This document shows positions 29,068-39,603 of a DNA stretch of 64,000 bases, one piece after another. Numbering within the stretch: position 1 is the stretch's first letter; the number at the start of each line of letters is the position of its first letter. The DNA is from Bartonella sp. HY328 (GTDB lineage: Bacteria; Pseudomonadota; Alphaproteobacteria; Rhizobiales; Rhizobiaceae). The stretch covers positions 1,046,501 through 1,110,500 of the forward strand of contig NZ_CP104883.1 in the NCBI RefSeq assembly GCF_025449335.1, written 5' to 3'. The notes under the pieces were generated by a model. The model ran no database searches. It was not told the origin of the DNA and saw only the letters and a list, made by a program, of their open reading frames with translations. The position numbers were made by a program, and so were the translations under genes.

Positions 29068-30168
29068 ATGTTTATGTATTTGCCTGATTTTTTAATGAAT
29101 TTGCCTGATTGGCTGCCGGAATGGTTGCGCAAAATTCCAGGTCTTGGCGTATTTCGGTATATTTCGTTTAGGACTGGTGCGGCAACGCTAACATCGGCGA
29201 TGATTGTATTTTTATTTGGCCCTAGCATTATTGCGGCTTTGCGTCTACGGCAAGGGCGCGGTCAGCCAATTCGTGCGGATGGACCACAAACCCATTTTAA
29301 AAAAGCCGGTACGCCTACTATGGGTGGTTTAATGATATTAACCGGTGTTGTGGTATCATCACTGTTATGGGGCAATTTGCATAATGTCTATTTTTGGACA
29401 GTGTTGCTGGTCATGCTTTCCTTTGGCCTTATTGGCTTTTATGATGATTATTTGAAAGTTACCAAGCAGACGGAAAAGGGGTTTTCTGGCAAAGCGCGGT
29501 TAAGTCTTGAAGCGTTGATTGCCGCAATTGCTGCCTATGTCATTATGCGTGCTGGTAGCAGCGGTCTTGCCTTTCCTTTTGTCAGCTATATGCTTAATCT
29601 TGGCTGGTTCTTTATTCCTTTTGCAGCTCTTGTTATGGTTGGTACTGGTAATGCAGTTAATTTTACCGATGGATTAGATGGGCTTGCGACCGTGCCAGTG
29701 ATGGTTGCTGCTGCATCCTTTGCTTTGATTGCCTATTTATCGGGAAATGCTGGCTTTGCCAGCTATTTACAAATTCATTATGTTCCAGGCACTGGTGAAC
29801 TTGCCGTGCTGTTAGGGGCGGTTATTGGCGCAGGTCTTGGATTTTTGTGGTTTAATGCGCCACCAGCGGCTATTTTTATGGGCGATACTGGTTCGCTTGC
29901 CCTTGGTGGTATGCTGGGTGCGATTGCAGTTGCTACAAAACATGAAATAGTTTTGGTTATTATTGGCGGTGTTTTTGTTATGGAAGCCCTGTCGGTTATT
30001 ATTCAAGTTGGCTCATTTAAATTAACTGGTAAACGGGTTTTCTTGATGGCTCCTATCCATCACCATTTTGAAAAAAAGGGCTGGACTGAAAGTCAAGTGG
30101 TTATACGCTTTTGGATAATATCTATTGTTCTTGCTTTGATCGGCCTTGCTACTTTAAAATTGCGATAA
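29068..30168 (+). CDS. mraY: Phospho-N-acetylmuramoyl-pentapeptide transferase MraY
   Basis: Polytopic inner-membrane enzyme that moves phospho-MurNAc-pentapeptide to undecaprenyl phosphate, giving lipid I. About 366 residues from the start chosen here. Motifs: [20 protein letters not shown] (catalytic aspartate pair region), [10 protein letters not shown], and [12 protein letters not shown], ending with [14 protein letters not shown] chose ATG 29068, with AAAGG eight bases upstream; an in-frame TTG at 29032 would add 12 residues. About ten hydrophobic helices. Confidence 0.97.
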   Translation: MFMYLPDFLMNLPDWLPEWLRKIPGLGVFRYISFRTGAATLTSAMIVFLFGPSIIAALRLRQGRGQPIRADGPQTHFKKAGTPTMGGLMILTGVVVSSLLWGNLHNVYFWTVLLVMLSFGLIGFYDDYLKVTKQTEKGFSGKARLSLEALIAAIAAYVIMRAGSSGLAFPFVSYMLNLGWFFIPFAALVMVGTGNAVNFTDGLDGLATVPVMVAAASFALIAYLSGNAGFASYLQIHYVPGTGELAVLLGAVIGAGLGFLWFNAPPAAIFMGDTGSLALGGMLGAIAVATKHEIVLVIIGGVFVMEALSVIIQVGSFKLTGKRVFLMAPIHHHFEKKGWTESQVVIRFWIISIVLALIGLATLKLR

Positions 30169-30208
30169 GCGCGGCTTTTGTTATAGTGATATAAAAAATG
30201 GGGTTGTT

Positions 30209-31636
30209 ATGATTGCTATTTCCAGTTTTAAAGGTGAAAAAGTAGCGCTTTTTGGTCTTGGTGGCTCAGGCATTGCAACCGCTAAAGCTTTAATTGCAGG
30301 TGGCAGCAAGGTTATCGCCTTTGATGACAATGTTGAAAGTGTCGAGCGGGCAAAGCAAGAGGGTATCACTACGGGTGATTTGCATTTTATTGATTGGAGC
30401 GAGATCAAGGCGTTAATTCTTGCACCCGGTGTGCCACTAACCCATCCTCACCCCCATTGGTCAGCGCAAATGGCGAGAGCCAATAATATTGAGATTATTG
30501 GCGATATTGAGTTGTTTGTGCGCGAGCGCAATGCATTTTTATTGCGCAATCATTTCTCATCGCAAGATTGTCCGTTTATTGCCATTACTGGCACGAATGG
30601 CAAATCAACTACAACAGCACTTATTGCCCACTTGCTTCAAGAAACTGGTTATGATGTGCAAATGGGTGGCAATATTGGCACCGCGATTTTGTCGCTTGAG
30701 CCTTTTGCCAAAAAACGTTGCTATGTCATCGAGTGTTCATCCTATCAAATAGATCTTACGCCCTCTATTAATCCCACAATAGGTATTTTGTTAAATCTCA
30801 CTCCCGATCATATTGATCGCCATGGCAGTTTTGAACATTATGCTACTGTTAAAGAGCGTTTAATAAAAGGCGCAGATATTGCAGTCGTTTCAATTGATGA
30901 TATTTTTTGCGAAAAAATCGCTATTAGAGTTTTAGAGCAACAACATAAGCTTGTGCCATTTTCAACCAAGCGCACCATTCATACGGGTTGGTTTGCTGAA
31001 AGCGATAAAATTTTTAAAGCTGGGCGTAAAGAGCTGCACGAAATTGCTAGTCTTAGTGGTATAGCGTCTTTGCGTGGCGCACATAATGCACAAAATGCTC
31101 TTGCTGCTTTAGCGACATGTGTATCAATCGGTGTTACGGAAAAAAAATTAACCACTGCGCTTGCTACATTTAAAGGCCTTGCCCATCGCATGGAAGAAGT
31201 TGGTCGTAAAGACCATGTCATCTTCATTAATGATAGTAAGGCAACCAATGCCGAAGCAACCGCACCCGCCTTATCAACCTTTGATAATATTTATTGGATA
31301 GCAGGGGGCGTTGCTAAAGAAGGTGGAATTTCATCTTTAAAGGAATTTTTCCCAAAAATTCGCAAAGCCTATTTAATAGGTGAAGCTGCCGAAAACTTTG
31401 CGCAAACTATCGGCAGTGATATTGATGTAGTGATAAGCGAAACCCTTGAAAAGGCTTTACAGCAAGCCGCCCGTGACGCAGCCCTTGCTCAAGCTGATCT
31501 TGCGGCTGAAAGTGGCGCAGATGCAATTGCAGCTGTCTTATTATCGCCTGCTTGCGCAAGCTTTGACCAATTTGCCAATTATGGTGCAAGGGGCGATGAC
31601 TTTAGAGATTTGGTACAAAAAACTATATTGCTATAA
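30209..31636 (+). CDS. murD: UDP-MurNAc-L-Ala:D-Glu ligase MurD
   Basis: Cytosolic Mur ligase that adds D-glutamate; 475 residues. The N-terminal Rossmann domain begins [29 protein letters not shown] and GDIELFVR follow. The ATP loop is [15 protein letters not shown] near residues 125-139. [15 protein letters not shown] and [11 protein letters not shown] are also present. The C-terminal domain has [17 protein letters not shown]. It lies 40 bases after mraY, within the same transcription unit by spacing. A 176-base gap follows before ftsW. Confidence 0.97.
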   Translation: MIAISSFKGEKVALFGLGGSGIATAKALIAGGSKVIAFDDNVESVERAKQEGITTGDLHFIDWSEIKALILAPGVPLTHPHPHWSAQMARANNIEIIGDIELFVRERNAFLLRNHFSSQDCPFIAITGTNGKSTTTALIAHLLQETGYDVQMGGNIGTAILSLEPFAKKRCYVIECSSYQIDLTPSINPTIGILLNLTPDHIDRHGSFEHYATVKERLIKGADIAVVSIDDIFCEKIAIRVLEQQHKLVPFSTKRTIHTGWFAESDKIFKAGRKELHEIASLSGIASLRGAHNAQNALAALATCVSIGVTEKKLTTALATFKGLAHRMEEVGRKDHVIFINDSKATNAEATAPALSTFDNIYWIAGGVAKEGGISSLKEFFPKIRKAYLIGEAAENFAQTIGSDIDVVISETLEKALQQAARDAALAQADLAAESGADAIAAVLLSPACASFDQFANYGARGDDFRDLVQKTILL

Positions 31637-31812
31637 TTTAAAAAATGTGTGGTTAATTATTTTTTTCAATATTGTTAACTATTCTCTATTCCTTTGCGCT
31701 TATGCTGCTAGAAAATTTCCCCATCGGGAAAAATCTAGGAAAAGTAGCAATCTCATTTTTGCTGTTTTATTAAATAGACAACAAAAAGCGCAAAGAAAAA
31801 GGAAGCAATAGC

Positions 31813-32940
31813 ATGGTCAGTCGTGTTGATCGTGGACCCGTTGCAAATTGGTGGTGGACTATTGACCGCTCAATTCTTGCCGCCTGTCTGATGTTGATGG
31901 GCCTTGGCGTTTTTTTATCCTTTGCTGCAAGTCCTGCAATTGCAAGTCGTATTGGTATTGCCGACAGTTTTCATTTCGTAAAACTGCATATAAAATATAT
32001 CGTTCCAGCTTTTTTTGTAATGATCACCATATCCTTTTTTTCGCCCTATAATGTGCGTCGTGCAGCAATTGCGTTACTTGGTGTCTCATTGGTATTATTG
32101 GTTGCTGTGTTATTTAAAGGCACAGAAATCAAAGGTTCAGTACGTTGGATAACAATGCTTGGTGTGACTATTCAGCCATCAGAATTTATGAAGCCAGCTT
32201 TTGTGGTTGTTTCAGCATGGCTTTTTGCACAGCATGGTGAAAAAAATAAAATACCTGGTTATACATCAGCCATCGCACTTTTTATAGTTACGGCCGCATT
32301 ATTAGTGCTAGAGCCAGATGTTGGGCAAACCATATTAATCACTGCTGCGTGGGGAGGATTGTTTTTCCTTGCGGGCATTCCGTGGATCATGGTGCTTGTC
32401 TTTATTGGCCTTGCAGTCGTTGGCGGTTTTGGTGCCTATCATTTTCTAGACCATGTGCAAAAGCGTATTGACGCTTTTTTGCATGGTGAAGGTGATACGT
32501 TTCAGGTTGATGCAGGGCGTGAAGCCATTATAAATGGTGGCTGGTTTGGTCAAGGGCCGGGTGAGGGTACAGTAAAACGCATGGTTCCTGATGCTCATAC
32601 AGATTTTGTGTTTTCTGTCGCCGCAGAAGAATATGGTATTATTTTATGTGTTCTTATCGTTGCACTATTTGGCTTTATCGTTATTCGTTCGCTTTATATA
32701 GCATCAAAAGAACAAGATAAATTTACTTGTTTTGCCATTGCTGGTATTGCCATGTTGTTTGGCGTGCAATCAATTATTAACGTTGCGGTTAATTTGCATC
32801 TCATGCCGCCAAAAGGTATGACTTTGCCATTTATTTCTTATGGTGGTTCATCATTGGTGGCGATCGGTATAACTATGGGTTTTTTATTAGCATTGACAAG
32901 AAGGCGTCCAGAAGCGCGTGTGTCAAAATACTATTCTTGA
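31813..32940 (+). CDS. ftsW: Septal peptidoglycan glycosyltransferase FtsW
   Basis: SEDS-family membrane enzyme that polymerises lipid II at the septum with FtsI; 375 residues and about ten hydrophobic helices. Hallmarks: GSVRWITMLGVTIQPSEFMK near 112-131, LEPDVGQT (the conserved catalytic aspartate region), DAGREAIINGGWFGQGPGEG, PDAHTDFVFSVAAEEYG, and the C-terminal PFISYGGSS. AAGGA precedes the ATG. A short hairpin (TTTCCC-CATC-GGGAAA, near 31714-31729) sits in the gap before it. Confidence 0.97.
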   Translation: MVSRVDRGPVANWWWTIDRSILAACLMLMGLGVFLSFAASPAIASRIGIADSFHFVKLHIKYIVPAFFVMITISFFSPYNVRRAAIALLGVSLVLLVAVLFKGTEIKGSVRWITMLGVTIQPSEFMKPAFVVVSAWLFAQHGEKNKIPGYTSAIALFIVTAALLVLEPDVGQTILITAAWGGLFFLAGIPWIMVLVFIGLAVVGGFGAYHFLDHVQKRIDAFLHGEGDTFQVDAGREAIINGGWFGQGPGEGTVKRMVPDAHTDFVFSVAAEEYGIILCVLIVALFGFIVIRSLYIASKEQDKFTCFAIAGIAMLFGVQSIINVAVNLHLMPPKGMTLPFISYGGSSLVAIGITMGFLLALTRRRPEARVSKYYS

Positions 32941-32969
32941 AGAAACTATAAAAATGGCGGCATGATAAA

Positions 32970-34148
32970 ATGACAAAAGGCAAAATTGTTTTGGCAGCAG
33001 GTGGCACTGGCGGCCATTTATTTCCAGCCGAGGCTTTGGGTGCAGAGTTGCAATTACGCGGCTATGAGGTGCATCTTTTAACTGATGGTCGTGCGCAACG
33101 CTTCGTTCGTTTTTTTGATGCAGACCATGTCCATGTTATTCATTCAGCTACCATTAAGGGTAAAAACCCAATTGCAATTATCAAAACGCTTTGGCAATTG
33201 CTCAAGGGGGTGCGGCAATCGCGTAAATTATTGCGCAATCTCAAGCCGGTTTTGGTAGGTGGTTTTGGTGGCTATCCAACCCTGCCGCCGCTTTATGCTG
33301 CAACAAGCATTGGTTTGCCGACCTTTATTCATGAGCAAAATGCGGTTATGGGGCGGGCAAACCGCTTTTTAGCGGGTAAGGTCACGGCAATTGCTGGTGG
33401 TTTCTTAAGTGCAGAAGGTGAATTTGCCTCAAAGATTATTGTAACCGGTAATCCTGTGCGCCCAGCAGTGATAGACGCTGCCCAATTGCCTTATAAAGTA
33501 GCACAAACTGGTGAGCCTTTTAATTTACTTGTTTTTGGTGGTAGTCAAGGTGCGAGCTTCTTTTCTGAAATTTTGCCACAAGCCTTAAAACTTATTGATG
33601 AAACCAAGCGCAAATCAATTTTTGTTACCCAGCAAGCGCGGCAACAAGATATTGACTCAGTAAAGCAGGCCTACAGCGATTTAGGAATAAAGGCTGAAGT
33701 TGCTAGTTTCTTTGATAATATGGCAGAGCGTATTGCCAGTGCTCAATTTATAATCGCGCGTTCTGGCGCCTCAACAGTCGCTGAAATCGCTGCTATTGGC
33801 CGGCCGGCTTTATTAGTGCCTTATCCTTATGCACTTGATCACGATCAGGCAGAAAATGCTGCATCGCTTGCAACATCGGGCGGCGTTAAGGTATTAGCGC
33901 AAAAGAATATTGATGCAGATGTCATGGCAGAAATTATAACAGGCGCGCTTGATGATCCAAAATTAATGGCCACTATGGCGGCAGGCGCACGCCAAGCAGG
34001 ACGTTTGCAAGCAACGCAAAGCTTGGCTGATATGGCCGAAGGGCTTATTGCGAAAAAGTCGCTTGATGAAATAAAAAAAACTGAAGCTACCCAAATACGA
34101 TTAGAAATTCTTGAAAATCAAACAACGAAAAATGGAGAAAACGCATGA
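32970..34148 (+). CDS. murG: UDP-GlcNAc:lipid I GlcNAc-transferase MurG
   Basis: Peripheral inner-membrane GT28 enzyme that turns lipid I into lipid II; 392 residues, with about 25 extra polar residues at the C-terminus compared with common forms. [16 protein letters not shown] near residues 8-23 is the first glycine-rich loop. [16 protein letters not shown] and [14 protein letters not shown] follow. The C-domain has [48 protein letters not shown]. It overlaps murC by ATGA. Confidence 0.97.
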   Translation: MTKGKIVLAAGGTGGHLFPAEALGAELQLRGYEVHLLTDGRAQRFVRFFDADHVHVIHSATIKGKNPIAIIKTLWQLLKGVRQSRKLLRNLKPVLVGGFGGYPTLPPLYAATSIGLPTFIHEQNAVMGRANRFLAGKVTAIAGGFLSAEGEFASKIIVTGNPVRPAVIDAAQLPYKVAQTGEPFNLLVFGGSQGASFFSEILPQALKLIDETKRKSIFVTQQARQQDIDSVKQAYSDLGIKAEVASFFDNMAERIASAQFIIARSGASTVAEIAAIGRPALLVPYPYALDHDQAENAASLATSGGVKVLAQKNIDADVMAEIITGALDDPKLMATMAAGARQAGRLQATQSLADMAEGLIAKKSLDEIKKTEATQIRLEILENQTTKNGENA

Positions 34149-35548
34149 AAATGCCGCTCAATATTGGTCTTATTCATTTTATCGGTATTGGCGGTATCGG
34201 TATGAGCGGCATTGCCGAGGTTTTGCATAATCTTGGTTATCAAGTGCAGGGTTCAGACCAAAGTGATAATGCCAATGTGATACGTTTGCGTGAAAAAGGC
34301 ATTAAGGTTTTCATCGGCCATGATGAAGAAAATCTTGGTGATGCGGAAGTTGTCGTTGTTTCTACTGCGATTAAAAAAACGAACCCAGAATATATGGCAG
34401 CGCGTGAGCGTCTATTGCCGATTGTGCGCCGTGCGGAAATGCTAGCCGAACTTATGCGTTTTCGCCAAGCTGTTGCAATTGGCGGTACTCATGGCAAAAC
34501 AACAACCACATCTATGGTTGCGACATTGCTTGATGCTGGTGGCTATGATCCAACTGTGATCAATGGTGGTATCATTAACGCTTATGGCACCAATGCCCGT
34601 ATGGGCGAAGGTGATTGGATGGTGGTTGAAGCTGATGAAAGTGATGGCACATTTTTAAAATTGCCAGCTGATATTGCTGTTGTTACCAATATTGATCCTG
34701 AACATCTTGATCATTATGGCAGTTTTGATGCGGTGCGCGAAGCCTTCCGCCAATTTGTTGAAAATGTACCATTTTATGGCTTTGGCGTTATGTGCCTTGA
34801 TCATCCAGAAGTACAAGCGATGGTAAGCCGCATTGATGATCGCCGGATTATTACTTATGGCAATAATCCGCAAGCCGATGTTCGCTTTTTCAATCATCAT
34901 ATGGAAGGCGCCAATTCGCATTTCGATGTGATTATTCGTAACCGCAAAACAGGTGAAACGGTTGAGATGAAGGATCTTGTTTTGCCAATGCCAGGGCTTC
35001 ACAATGTATCAAATGCGACCGCGGCTATTGCTGTTGCCCATCAACTTGGCGTGACGGATACAGCAATTGCAAAAGGATTGGCTGCCTTTGGTGGAGTAAA
35101 ACGCCGCTTCACCCATAGTGGAAGCTGGAATGGAATTGAATTTTTTGATGATTACGGTCATCATCCAGTTGAAATTAAGGCGGTGTTAAAAGCCGCGCGT
35201 GAGGCAACGAAAGGCAATGTAATTGCTGTTGTACAACCGCATCGTTTTTCGCGTTTGCATGATTTATTTGATGATTTTGCTACAGGTTTTAACGATGCCG
35301 ACCGTGTTGTTGTGGCACCCGTTTATGCCGCGGGCGAAGAACCAATAGAGGGTGTATCTGCACAAAGCCTTGTTGAGCGAATTAAAACTGCAGGTCATCG
35401 TGATGCACGCTATGTCAGCGGCGCTGAAGATTTACCGGCTATGATTAAAGATATTGCCAAGCCCGGTGATTTTGTGGTGTTTTTGGGAGCTGGTAATATT
35501 ACGCAATGGGCTTATCAAGTGCCGCAAGAATTGCAAAAATTGGCTTAA
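34145..35548 (+). CDS. murC: UDP-MurNAc:L-alanine ligase MurC
   Basis: First Mur ligase of the pathway; 467 residues. The N-terminal [18 protein letters not shown] is the Rossmann loop. The ATP loop is [18 protein letters not shown] near 116-133. [25 protein letters not shown], and the C-terminal [15 protein letters not shown] with [13 protein letters not shown] are diagnostic. The GGAG upstream lies inside the 3' end of murG. murB follows after 24 bases. Confidence 0.98.
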   Translation: MKMPLNIGLIHFIGIGGIGMSGIAEVLHNLGYQVQGSDQSDNANVIRLREKGIKVFIGHDEENLGDAEVVVVSTAIKKTNPEYMAARERLLPIVRRAEMLAELMRFRQAVAIGGTHGKTTTTSMVATLLDAGGYDPTVINGGIINAYGTNARMGEGDWMVVEADESDGTFLKLPADIAVVTNIDPEHLDHYGSFDAVREAFRQFVENVPFYGFGVMCLDHPEVQAMVSRIDDRRIITYGNNPQADVRFFNHHMEGANSHFDVIIRNRKTGETVEMKDLVLPMPGLHNVSNATAAIAVAHQLGVTDTAIAKGLAAFGGVKRRFTHSGSWNGIEFFDDYGHHPVEIKAVLKAAREATKGNVIAVVQPHRFSRLHDLFDDFATGFNDADRVVVAPVYAAGEEPIEGVSAQSLVERIKTAGHRDARYVSGAEDLPAMIKDIAKPGDFVVFLGAGNITQWAYQVPQELQKLA

Positions 35549-35572
35549 CAGATTTATTGATTGGTTTTATAA

Positions 35573-36544
35573 ATGACAAAATATCAAGCAATTGATGGTG
35601 AAGCACTTTTAAAACTATTGCCCGTTGACCAATTGCGGGGTCGTTTGCAAGCCAATGCTGATATGAGCAAGGTTACATGGTTTCGCACCGGTGGCCCTGC
35701 TGAGGTGTTTTTTCAACCAGCAGATGAAGACGATTTGGCTATTTTACTACAATCACTACCAGAACATATTCCATTAACCATCGTTGGTATCGGTTCTAAT
35801 TTGATGGTGCGTGATGGTGGTATAAAAGGCGTTGTTGTTCGTCTTTCCGCCAAAGGTTTTGGCAATGTTGTCTTGAATGATATTGGGCAATTGGTTGCAG
35901 GGGCGGCGGCATCTGATAAGAGCTTGGCAACTGCCGCACTTAACGAGAAAATTGGGGGCTTTCATTTTTATTTTGGCATCCCGGGTAGCATTGGCGGCGC
36001 TTTACGCATGAATGCTGGTGCTAATGGCATTGAGACGGCTGAGCGTTTGGTGGAAGCCCATGTGCTAGATAGGCAAGGTAATAAGCATATTATTAAAGCT
36101 GCTGATATGGGCTTTTCTTATCGCCATATTGCTATTGCTGATGATCTTATTTTTACCTCGGCAGTGTTTTCTGGTCATCAAGCCAATGAAGCTGATATTA
36201 TAGCGGCGCGTGACGAGGTTATTCATCACCGTGAAAGCGTGCAGCCAGTGCGAGAAAAAACCGGTGGCTCAACATTTCGTAATCCTGATGGCACGTCAGC
36301 TTGGAAACTTATTGATGAGGCAGGGTGCCGTGGCTTACAAATTGGCGGCGCACAAATGTCGCCAATGCATTGCAATTTTATGATCAATGTCGGCAATGCC
36401 ACCGCTTATGACCTTGAATTATTGGGTGAAACAGTACGCCAAAAAGTATTTGCCAACTGCGGTATTGACTTGCACTGGGAAATCAAACGCATTGGCCAAT
36501 TTTTACCCGATAGACAGGTGATGCCTTTTGAGGCTGCGCCATAA
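35573..36544 (+). CDS. murB: UDP-N-acetylenolpyruvoylglucosamine reductase MurB
   Basis: FAD enzyme that reduces UDP-GlcNAc-enolpyruvate to UDP-MurNAc; 323 residues. [14 protein letters not shown] starts the FAD-binding part near residue 34. [16 protein letters not shown], the glycine-rich [25 protein letters not shown] and [21 protein letters not shown] (with the proton-donor serine) follow. This is the last gene of the cluster in this window. In Brucella and Bartonella, as I recall, ddl, ftsQ, ftsA and ftsZ follow, but here a repeat element and unrelated genes do. Confidence 0.97.
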   Translation: MTKYQAIDGEALLKLLPVDQLRGRLQANADMSKVTWFRTGGPAEVFFQPADEDDLAILLQSLPEHIPLTIVGIGSNLMVRDGGIKGVVVRLSAKGFGNVVLNDIGQLVAGAAASDKSLATAALNEKIGGFHFYFGIPGSIGGALRMNAGANGIETAERLVEAHVLDRQGNKHIIKAADMGFSYRHIAIADDLIFTSAVFSGHQANEADIIAARDEVIHHRESVQPVREKTGGSTFRNPDGTSAWKLIDEAGCRGLQIGGAQMSPMHCNFMINVGNATAYDLELLGETVRQKVFANCGIDLHWEIKRIGQFLPDRQVMPFEAAP

Positions 36545-36562
36545 TATAAAAGATTACGCCCC

Positions 36563-36669
36563 ATTAGAGCGCATTTCGATTTGATTGAATCAGATCCACC
36601 CTCTAATACATTGTTACACCGCGTTTTTTGTCCGAAAACCGCTTTACACTTTTCGGAAAACGCTCTAAT
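36563..36669. repeat. 107-bp intergenic palindromic repeat, copy 1 (RIME-like)
   Basis: Bounded by perfect inverted ends ATTAGAGCG/CGCTCTAAT. Inside is one palindromic part (GATTTGATTGAATCAGATC) and a second with TTTCGGAAAA. It matches copy 2 at 54236-54342 in reverse orientation, with the same 107-bp length and few differences. I recall such elements as common between genes of Rhizobium, Agrobacterium and Ochrobactrum, but the exact family name is from memory. Confidence 0.85.
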
Positions 36670-36696
36670 GTTACAAGAAAATGCTATTGTAACAGA

Positions 36697-36737
36697 AAGA
36701 TAAAAGGTGCCATTTTATAAATTGCACCTTTTATCTT
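36697..36737. terminator. Bidirectional terminator between murB and the DUF2158 gene
   Basis: Perfect 14-bp stem AAGATAAAAGGTGC/GCACCTTTTATCTT with a 13-nt loop, between two convergent genes. Confidence 0.75.
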
Positions 36738-36739
36738 GT

Positions 36740-37063
36740 TTACTCTTCATCTTTACTGCCAGAAGACGGAGTATCTGCTGCGTTTTTTTTAGGCTTAGCA
36801 GTTTTGGTTTCTGCAGCCTTTTTGTTTGTTACATTGCCTTTTGCAACACTTGGTGGTGTTTTGAAAACAGGTAAAGGGTCAGCTTTTACTTGGTCTGTTT
36901 TTTCAACAGGATTAACCAATTCAATAGTATCTTTGCGAAAAACTGCTGTTTTAAGTCTATCATCTTTAAACCAGATACAAGTTGCCTTACCGCCATCAAC
37001 TTTTTGGGCGGTCATGGCAGGGCCACCTGATTTAAGCTTTACAATATCGCCAACTTTAAACAT
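36740..37063 (-). CDS. DUF2158 (YodC-like) small protein with basic tail
   Basis: 107 residues. The first 50 or so (FKVGDIVKLKSGGPAMTAQK, then ATCIWF near residues 27-32 and DTIELV) form the YodC/DUF2158 domain, a small beta-barrel of unknown job. The rest is low-complexity, rich in K, A, P, T and E (NVTNKKAAETKTAKPKK), probably disordered. The ATG is preceded by AAGGAAGAA. No operon partner. Function unknown. Confidence 0.8.
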   Translation of the reverse strand: MFKVGDIVKLKSGGPAMTAQKVDGGKATCIWFKDDRLKTAVFRKDTIELVNPVEKTDQVKADPLPVFKTPPSVAKGNVTNKKAAETKTAKPKKNAADTPSSGSKDEE

Positions 37064-37206
37064 AGTTCTTCCTTTAATTTATCGCGAAAGTTAAACTATT
37101 ATAAGTCACCAATATTGCGGTTTTATTATAAAATAGATTTAAGCTAAAATATCTAAAAGAACTTTGTTTGTAGAATGGAAAAGTATAATGCTAAATATTA
37201 AAAAAA

Positions 37207-37602
37207 CTAACTAAAGCGGCCACCTTTTTCAATAACTTCAATTTGGTAACCATCAGGATCGGCCACAAAGAAAAAACGTGCAACTTTTTTACCCTGTTGA
37301 TCTAATTGCACCAATTTGCGTGGGGCAAGGCCATCACGTTCAAATCTAGCATGGGTGGCATCAATATCATCGACGACAAAAGCTGCATGGCCATAGCCAT
37401 CACCAAGATTATAAGGCTCGGTTCGGCCTTTATTGACCGTTAATTCCAATTCAAAACTATTTTCTTCATTGCTCAAGTAAATTAACGTAAAGTCGTCAAA
37501 TTCTATTTTTTCTTCAACCTTTAGATTGAATGCTTTTTGGTAAAAATCAACCGATCGCTTTTCTTCAAGGACGCGGATCATGCTATGGACAAATTTTGCC
37601 AT
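37207..37602 (-). CDS. gloA: Lactoylglutathione lyase (glyoxalase I), VOC family
   Basis: 131-residue cytosolic metalloenzyme that isomerises the methylglyoxal-glutathione hemithioacetal to S-lactoylglutathione. Metal ligands fit the GloA pattern: His6, Glu53 (in ELELTVN), His72 (YGHAAFVVDD) and Glu122 (GYQIEVIEKG). The two VOC half-domains are clear (HSMIRVLEEKRSVDFYQ; AFVVDDIDATHARFERDG). Length is normal. It is divergent from the D-lactate dehydrogenase gene, which could use the D-lactate made by the glyoxalase route. Confidence 0.93.
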   Translation of the reverse strand: MAKFVHSMIRVLEEKRSVDFYQKAFNLKVEEKIEFDDFTLIYLSNEENSFELELTVNKGRTEPYNLGDGYGHAAFVVDDIDATHARFERDGLAPRKLVQLDQQGKKVARFFFVADPDGYQIEVIEKGGRFS

Positions 37603-37819
37603 TGTCTTTTCCTTTACAGGCTATTTAGCTTCGTTCTAAATACATCTATAGCGTTTTTATTAAAGTTAGCCAAGGCATGCCAATATCCAACAAACAAGTC
37701 TTATGGATTTATTATATTAATCGTTTTAATATAACGGCTTAGTTTTAAATGTTTTACTTATAACGAAAAATGCATTAGAGCTGAAAGAAAATGGTTTACT
37801 TGATTTAGGGAGGCTCAAC

Positions 37820-39544
37820 ATGACCAATAATTCTGTTATTGCCAATATTAAACGCATTGTGGGGGAAAAGCATTGCTTAACAGACGCAAATCAGACAGAG
37901 CGTTATCGTAAGGGCTTCCGCTCAGGCGAGGGCGATGCAAAGCTGGTGATCATACCAGGCTCATTAACAGAATTATGGCAATGTTTAAAAATATTGGTTG
38001 CCAATGATTTTATTATTATCATGCAGGCATCCAATACGGGCCTTACCGAAGGATCGACCCCTAAAGGCAGCTATGAACGAGATGTCGCAATTATTTCCAC
38101 CCTGCGCCTTGATCATATTTATGTGCTGGATGAGGGCAAGCAAATTATCAGTCAACCAGGTGGTACACTTTATAAGCTTGAGGATATTTTAAGCAGCTTT
38201 AATCGCGAGCCTCATTCGGTGATTGGTTCTTCTTGTATAGGTGCATCTATCATTGGTGGTATTTGTAATAATTCTGGCGGTGCTTTGGTAAAAAGAGGGC
38301 CAGCTTATACCGAATTATCGCTTTATGCGCAAATTGATAAAAAAGGCGAGTTACAACTTGTCAATCATCTAGGCATTGATCTTGGTGAAACTGCAGAAGA
38401 AATCTTGACCAAGCTTGATAATAAAGTGATCGATCCGGCATGGGTTAGCTATGATGTTGGCGCAGCTTCCAATCATGAATATAGTAAAAAAGTGCGCGAG
38501 GTGGATGCTGCTACCCCTGCAAGGTTCAATGCTGATCCCTCAGGGCTTTTTGAAGCTGCGGGCTCTGCTGGTAAAATCGCTGTTTTTGCTGTGCGCCTTG
38601 ATAGTTTTGCAAAGGAAGAAAATAGTAAAATCTATTATATTGGTACTAATGATACCAATGATTTAACTGTTTTACGCCGCCGTATGCTAAGCGAGTTTGA
38701 TGAATTGCCGATAAGCGGCGAATATATGCATCGTGATTGCTTTGATATATCGCATAAATATGGCAAGGATACTTTGCTTATGATTCATAAGCTTGGCACC
38801 AAACGCTTGCCAGGGTTTTTTGCCTTTAAAAAATCACTCGATACACGACTTGAGCATTTATCGTTTTTGCCGGTAAATCTATCGGACCGCATGATTCAAA
38901 TGGCGACGCAGCTCGTGCCAGATGTTATGCCAAAGCGTATGCTGGATTATCGCAATCAATATGAACATCATCTTATTTTAAAAGTTTCCAGCAAATTGTC
39001 GGAGCAGACTGAAGTTTTGCTCAACGAAACTGTTGGATCTGGTTGGTTTTTATGCGATGCCGATGAAGGTAAAAAGGCAATGCTTAATCGCTTTGTTGCA
39101 GCTGGCGCGGTTATTCGCTATGCGCTGGTTCATCCCAAAACAGCAGAAGATGTCTTAGCGCTTGATATCGCCTTGCGGCGCAATGATGATGATTGGTTTG
39201 AGCGCTTGCCACCAGAAATCGATGCGCAAATTGAGCAGAAAGCTTATTACGGCCATTTTTTCTGCCATGTGCTACATCAAGATTACGTGGTCAAAAAAGG
39301 TGTTGATGTTAAAGCATTAAAAGCAAAAATGCTGGAAGTGCTTGACAAACGCGGCGCGGAATATCCAGCAGAGCATAATGTTGGCCATCTTTATAAAGCA
39401 AAGCCAGCCCTTGCCAATCATTATATGAAGCTTGATCCAACCAATAGTTTTAATCCCGGCATCGGTAAAACAAACAAAACGCGTTTTTATGCTGCTTGCT
39501 GTCCAGATTGTGATCAGTCCTTTAAAGCTGAAAAGGTAATTTGA
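37820..39544 (+). CDS. dld: Respiratory (quinone-linked) D-lactate dehydrogenase Dld
   Basis: FAD-dependent peripheral membrane enzyme that oxidises D-lactate to pyruvate and passes electrons to quinone; 574 residues, close to E. coli Dld. The FAD-binding domain has MQASNTGLTEGSTPKG near 72-87, VISQPGGTLYKLEDIL and SCIGASIIGGICNNSGGALVKRGPAYTE. The membrane-association and cap parts carry EYMHRDCFDISHKYGKDTL and the C-terminal EYPAEHNVGHLYKA and DPTNSFNPGIGKT. AGGGAGG precedes the ATG. The neighbouring glyoxalase suggests methylglyoxal-derived D-lactate as one source. Confidence 0.95.
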   Translation: MTNNSVIANIKRIVGEKHCLTDANQTERYRKGFRSGEGDAKLVIIPGSLTELWQCLKILVANDFIIIMQASNTGLTEGSTPKGSYERDVAIISTLRLDHIYVLDEGKQIISQPGGTLYKLEDILSSFNREPHSVIGSSCIGASIIGGICNNSGGALVKRGPAYTELSLYAQIDKKGELQLVNHLGIDLGETAEEILTKLDNKVIDPAWVSYDVGAASNHEYSKKVREVDAATPARFNADPSGLFEAAGSAGKIAVFAVRLDSFAKEENSKIYYIGTNDTNDLTVLRRRMLSEFDELPISGEYMHRDCFDISHKYGKDTLLMIHKLGTKRLPGFFAFKKSLDTRLEHLSFLPVNLSDRMIQMATQLVPDVMPKRMLDYRNQYEHHLILKVSSKLSEQTEVLLNETVGSGWFLCDADEGKKAMLNRFVAAGAVIRYALVHPKTAEDVLALDIALRRNDDDWFERLPPEIDAQIEQKAYYGHFFCHVLHQDYVVKKGVDVKALKAKMLEVLDKRGAEYPAEHNVGHLYKAKPALANHYMKLDPTNSFNPGIGKTNKTRFYAACCPDCDQSFKAEKVI

Positions 39545-39603
39545 CAAATAGTTCTTCCTTGTTCAATATCCAATAAGGGTTGGATAAGAAAGAGGAGGAT
39601 TAT

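Noticed and set aside
31446..31811. 121-codon frame spanning the end of murD and the gap before ftsW
   Set aside because: Mostly a shadow of murD; the tail in the gap is low-complexity and basic.
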